Assembly: GCA_029573975.1 (NCBI GenBank)
Contig: JAKQBU010000164.1
Coordinates: 1 to 10,391 of the forward strand
Source of the DNA: Planctomycetota bacterium
Lineage (GTDB): Bacteria; Planctomycetota; Phycisphaerae; Sedimentisphaerales; SM23-30
Direction of reading: 5' to 3'
DNA length: 10,391 nt
The translations under genes and the position numbers were made by a program. This document shows positions 7,249 through 10,391 of the stretch, piece by piece (the stretch's first letter is position 1; each line of letters begins with the position of its first letter). The notes below the pieces were generated by a model. It had not been told where the DNA came from, searched no databases, and saw only the letters and a program-made list of their open reading frames with translations.

Positions 7249-9696
7249 TTATTCCAACTGATTCCAGCAAATCACATTCACCGATCCGTCAAATTCCCCC
7301 GCCGGGCAGGTCCAGGTAATTTCCCGGCTTTTGCCCGGTAGCAGGTCAAAATAATTATCGCTAAAATCCAGATCCCCTTCCAGCGTAACCACCCGGGCAT
7401 ATTTCTCGGCGGTGATAGTAACCACCCCCGTGCAGCCGTTGTTTCGCTGAGTAACATGTAACTTCGTTTTGGGTAATAAGACATCATGCAACGGACCCGG
7501 ATAGTAGATGGCTCGATCCGTTCCCATAGAATGATTACTATCACAAATAAGAATAATATCGGGCTTCAGTTTATCGCCGGGGAAATCGGCTAATTTATGA
7601 GTGCTGTTCGGCGGCAGCAGGATGGTGTCTTCCTGGAAGATTTCCGCGGATCTCGAAAACGGCTGAACAAACAGCCGATAGGAAACGGATGCTTTTTCCG
7701 GCAGATCGTTTATCATCCACAATTCCACGTGGTCTCCGGCCGGCGCCAGGGCGGCGATTACCGGGGCACAGGCCCGTTTCATGCCGTACCAGCCGGCCTT
7801 GGCATAGCCGAAATAATCCAGCATACTCCAGCCGCTGGCCGGCCAGCAGTCATTGTACATCCAGAACAAAAGGCCGCTGCTGAAAAACATCCGCCGCCGG
7901 GCCGCTTCCATCGCCAGCCGAATCCACTCACACTGTACATATTCCATATGCCGCAGACGCAGTATCGGGTCCTCTGTCCGACCGTAAAGCTGCTCAGCGG
8001 TCTTGACCAGCATATCATAGTGGGTCATGGCGTCAATGCCGTTGTAGGGATTGTCCTTGGTCCGGTACTCCCACAGGGCCTTGTCCGGGCCGAAGATGTC
8101 GTCCTCACTCATGAATTTGCGCAGGGAATGCAGCGGGGGAGCACCGACGATCGCCGATTCGCTGGCGAACCGGAAGGTACAATCGCTGATTCGCCGGCGG
8201 TAATCCCGCATATCGGACAGCAGAAATCCGGTATCGTACCAGGCGGAGGTGTGCGATTCGCCCCAGGCTGGATCGTTGTTGGTTTTGCCGCCCCAGGGAC
8301 TGGTGGGCAGAAACGGGCGGTTGGGATCGAGTTTTTGACACAATGGTCCGCTGATCTGCTCGGCAATCTTCCGGCCGGAATAGTTTGACTGCGGATCGGA
8401 ATTCATCCCCAGCTCATTGCCGCCGGTCCACAGGACCAGGGCAGGGTGATTCCGCAGCATCTGAATCGCCAGACTAAATTCCTTTTCCAACTGCTGCATG
8501 AACTGCGGATCATCTTCCGGGTAATCCGCACAGGCCAGCATGAAATCCTGCATAATCAGAATCCCGTGCCGGTTGCAGGCCTCCCAGAAGGCTGGCGGCT
8601 CATAGATGCCGCCGCCCCAGCCGCGCAGCATATTGATATTTGCCCGGGCTACCTGGGAAATCAGCCGCTGGTATTTCTCCGCTGGAATCCGTGCCGGGAA
8701 CGGATCGGCCGGCACCCAGTTGCCGCCCTTGCAGAAGATCGGCCTGCCATTGATTTTCAGGATAAAGCAGCAGCCCTTCTCATCCGGCGTCGTATCCAAT
8801 TCGACCGTCCGTATGCCGAAGGAATCCCGCTTTTCATCCAGAATATTCCCTTCCGCGTTGAACAAAGTCACCTCGCAGCTATAGAGCGGCTGCTCCCCCT
8901 GTCCGTTGGGCCACCATAGCCGCGGTGCGTCCAGCCGGAAGGCATGGGACGAAATATCTTTGATCGTTTCCAAGCGTTTTTCCGCAACCCTCTTTCCCTC
9001 ATTATCTCTCATTACCAGTTCAGCGGTTATGCCCGATGAATTTCTTTGTTCAACCGTGAGTTCAACGTTCACTTCCGCCATCTGGTTGTCAATCGTTTTC
9101 GTACAAACGTAAACGTCCTCGATGCGGGCCTGGCTATAACTGACTAGTCGGATCGGCCGCCAGATACCGCAAGTCACCAGCCGGTGCACCCAATCCCAGC
9201 CGAATCCGCACTGCATCTTACGAGCAAAGACCCGGTCCCCGGAAAAACAGGAAAAATATTTATCTGACGGCTTGCCCGCCAGAGCCTGCTGGTGGGACTG
9301 GAAATCCACTTCCAGAACATTTTTCCCCTTTTTCAACTTTCCGGTCACCTCAAACCGGTGCGGAATGAACATATTATCCGAACGCCCGATCTCCACACCA
9401 TTCAGCCGAATCGCAGCAAAGGTATCCAGACCCTCACACTCCAGCACCTGCCAGCCGCCGGCAAAATCCGCCGGGCATTCAAATTCCTTGCGGTAGCACC
9501 AGTTATAATCCTCCACCCACTGGCACTGCTGGGCCTGGTCCCGCCAAAACGGATCGGGAATCTTTTTCGCACGGATCAGATCATCATGAATCTGACCCGG
9601 AACCATCACATCCAATCGGATTTCTGCTTCCGCGGCGTCTTCATAACCGCATACCTGCCATGTACCATTCAGTGTAATTATATGTTTATTAATCAT
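7249..9696 (-). CDS. GH2 beta-mannosidase-like glycoside hydrolase
   Basis: An 815-residue protein, the usual length for family 2 beta-mannosidases, which release beta-linked mannose from non-reducing ends. Order of domains: sugar-binding jelly roll (about 1-190, with LNGTW near the start and CEGLDTFAAIRLNG), immunoglobulin-like domain (about 190-300, ending LWWPNGQGEQPLY before it closes), TIM barrel (about 305-645), then C-terminal beta domains. Barrel signatures are GGNWVPAD, INMLRGWGGGIYE and LVLWTGGNELG, with acid/base E428, and FASES with nucleophile E513. FGWDW (165-169), a mannosidase hallmark, is also present. No signal peptide is seen, so it is probably cytoplasmic. ATG 9696 is the natural N-terminus for the family, yet the 17-base gap before it contains no Shine-Dalgarno-like sequence, so initiation may be leader-independent or coupled to the preceding gene. 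Beta-mannosidase is the best call; another beta-glycoside specificity within this subfamily cannot be excluded. Confidence 0.92.
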   Translation of the reverse strand: MINKHIITLNGTWQVCGYEDAAEAEIRLDVMVPGQIHDDLIRAKKIPDPFWRDQAQQCQWVEDYNWCYRKEFECPADFAGGWQVLECEGLDTFAAIRLNGVEIGRSDNMFIPHRFEVTGKLKKGKNVLEVDFQSHQQALAGKPSDKYFSCFSGDRVFARKMQCGFGWDWVHRLVTCGIWRPIRLVSYSQARIEDVYVCTKTIDNQMAEVNVELTVEQRNSSGITAELVMRDNEGKRVAEKRLETIKDISSHAFRLDAPRLWWPNGQGEQPLYSCEVTLFNAEGNILDEKRDSFGIRTVELDTTPDEKGCCFILKINGRPIFCKGGNWVPADPFPARIPAEKYQRLISQVARANINMLRGWGGGIYEPPAFWEACNRHGILIMQDFMLACADYPEDDPQFMQQLEKEFSLAIQMLRNHPALVLWTGGNELGMNSDPQSNYSGRKIAEQISGPLCQKLDPNRPFLPTSPWGGKTNNDPAWGESHTSAWYDTGFLLSDMRDYRRRISDCTFRFASESAIVGAPPLHSLRKFMSEDDIFGPDKALWEYRTKDNPYNGIDAMTHYDMLVKTAEQLYGRTEDPILRLRHMEYVQCEWIRLAMEAARRRMFFSSGLLFWMYNDCWPASGWSMLDYFGYAKAGWYGMKRACAPVIAALAPAGDHVELWMINDLPEKASVSYRLFVQPFSRSAEIFQEDTILLPPNSTHKLADFPGDKLKPDIILICDSNHSMGTDRAIYYPGPLHDVLLPKTKLHVTQRNNGCTGVVTITAEKYARVVTLEGDLDFSDNYFDLLPGKSREITWTCPAGEFDGSVNVICWNQLE

Positions 9697-9713
9697 TTGA
9701 TGTATTCTAATGA

Positions 9714-10391
9714 TTATTCGATTTTTTGGAGGTTCAATTTCACTTCAGTTAGATGTTTATTAAATTCAGCCAAAGATGCCAGGACTGCATGGTAACCGGT
9801 AGAATCTCCTGCTACCGTGGTATTGAGTGTACCGGTTCCTTCGCTCCAAATGAGTTTGGAAACCGAGCCAAATGCCAGTTGGTTCATTTCGTCTGTGATA
9901 ACACGAGTATCCCGTTGCAGGGCATCCAGACGTCGGACAAGCTGATCTATTTCCCCTATAAGCATATTTTTCGTTGCTGCGTTATTTGCCATGTTCACTT
10001 TTGCCAGTATTTGTTGCTGGTCGAGCATATAAATCGTACGGATAGCATGGTTTTCCATTTTATGGGCGGCAGAGATCAAGTATCCTAAACTATACCGGTT
10101 GTCCACATTAGGTACTATCGCCGCCAGACGGTCTTGATATGCCTGCGTTACTTCGATAACCTTTACAGCACGCTGTCGTATATCACGGAGGGTGATGTCT
10201 GAGCCGTCGGGCTTTGCCATCAGCTCATCGATCCGTTTCAAGGAGGCGGTAAGGTCGTTGCCATTATAAAAGTTATCGTGAATATCGTACTCGCCGATGA
10301 AATCACGTATCTGGTAGTTGTTACACTCAAGCAAGGATTTAGCAACGTCAAGCTCCTGGTATGCCGACGTGATTGTTTCTGCGGTGGGACG
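9714..10391 (-). CDS. Unrecognised helical protein, C-terminal 225 residues only (5' end beyond window)
   Basis: The frame is open from the right edge to TAA at 9714-9716; the TTG at 10334 is internal. The visible 225 residues look almost wholly alpha-helical, with long amphipathic charged segments such as EIDQLVRRLDALQRD and SLKRIDELMAK. There is no membrane segment, no obvious catalytic motif and only one cysteine. A Gly/Thr-rich turn region (WSEGTGTLNTT, then AGDSTGYH) interrupts the helices before the last one. This could be a helical C-terminal domain of a larger enzyme, as occurs after the catalytic barrel in some glycosidases, or a separate helical protein. I do not recognise the family and assign no function. 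The stop lies 17 bases before the GH2 start, so it probably belongs to the same transcription unit. Its DNA is AT-richer than the left of the window (27 G+C of 60 in 10081-10140). Confidence 0.85.
   Translation of the reverse strand, partial: RPTAETITSAYQELDVAKSLLECNNYQIRDFIGEYDIHDNFYNGNDLTASLKRIDELMAKPDGSDITLRDIRQRAVKVIEVTQAYQDRLAAIVPNVDNRYSLGYLISAAHKMENHAIRTIYMLDQQQILAKVNMANNAATKNMLIGEIDQLVRRLDALQRDTRVITDEMNQLAFGSVSKLIWSEGTGTLNTTVAGDSTGYHAVLASLAEFNKHLTEVKLNLQKIE

Larger units (their letters stand above)
717..10391 (-). other. Predicted glycan-use operon of six genes (promoter off the right edge)
   Basis: Six consecutive genes share the - strand. Junctions in transcription order are a 17-base gap, a 14-base gap, ATGA (5978-5981), ATGA (3138-3141) and an 8-base overlap (1699-1706). 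None leaves room for a normal promoter or terminator, so one transcript from a promoter outside the window is likely, with translation coupled at the last three junctions. Three glycosidases and a sugar symporter define the theme. No SusC/SusD pair, ABC transporter or transcription factor is seen inside the window. Confidence 0.8.

Noticed and set aside
5978..7270. Longer version of the lipoprotein glycosidase starting at 7270
   Set aside because: It would add 12 polar residues in front of a clear signal peptide and overlap the GH2 gene, while ATG 7234 has a well-placed AAAGGA.
7597..8388. + strand open frame of 263 codons opposite the GH2 gene
   Set aside because: Antisense to the GH2 barrel and C-terminal region; low-complexity translation with no supporting features. 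A frame shadow.
1..10391. CRISPR arrays, tRNA or rRNA genes, insertion sequences, riboswitches
   Set aside because: No direct-repeat ladder, cloverleaf, transposase or long structured leader was seen. Nearly all of the window is coding, with only three gaps (52, 17 and 14 bases).

Overview
The window holds one coding block on the + strand (left 0.66 kb) facing a long co-directional block of six genes on the - strand that fills the rest. Gene density is very high. No tRNA, rRNA, CRISPR array, insertion sequence or integration scar is visible. The taxonomic signal is indirect. A GPH-type sugar symporter, a URO-D-like protein inside a glycoside hydrolase operon, many cysteines in cytoplasmic enzymes and mixed Shine-Dalgarno use resemble anaerobic heterotrophs of the PVC group (Planctomycetota such as Phycisphaerae, or Lentisphaerota). 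This is an impression from gene content, not a phylogenetic result.

Layout: (1) 2-664 (+), the C-terminal half of CinA, whose 5' part lies off the left edge. (2) 665-716, a short convergent junction. (3) 717-10391 (-), read right to left: an unrecognised helical protein cut by the right edge; a GH2 beta-mannosidase-like enzyme; a GH5-like lipoprotein glycosidase; a GH78 alpha-L-rhamnosidase-like enzyme; a GPH-family (MelB-like) sugar:cation symporter; and a URO-D-superfamily protein.

The - strand genes look like one transcription unit. Gaps are 17 and 14 bases, followed by two 4-base ATGA stop/start overlaps and an 8-base overlap at the last junction. A plausible division of labour (inference): the lipoprotein glycosidase trims a glycan outside the cytoplasm, the symporter imports the oligosaccharides, and the two enzymes without signal peptides release mannose- and rhamnose-type sugars inside. 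The URO-D-like protein has no obvious place in that scheme and is the most interesting member. Its usual metal-binding His/Cys positions appear to carry Asp, and it seems to start at a non-canonical CTG codon within the end of the transporter gene.

No clearly new multi-gene defence or mobile system is visible. The most unusual items are the URO-D-like gene and its start, and the unidentified right-edge gene.
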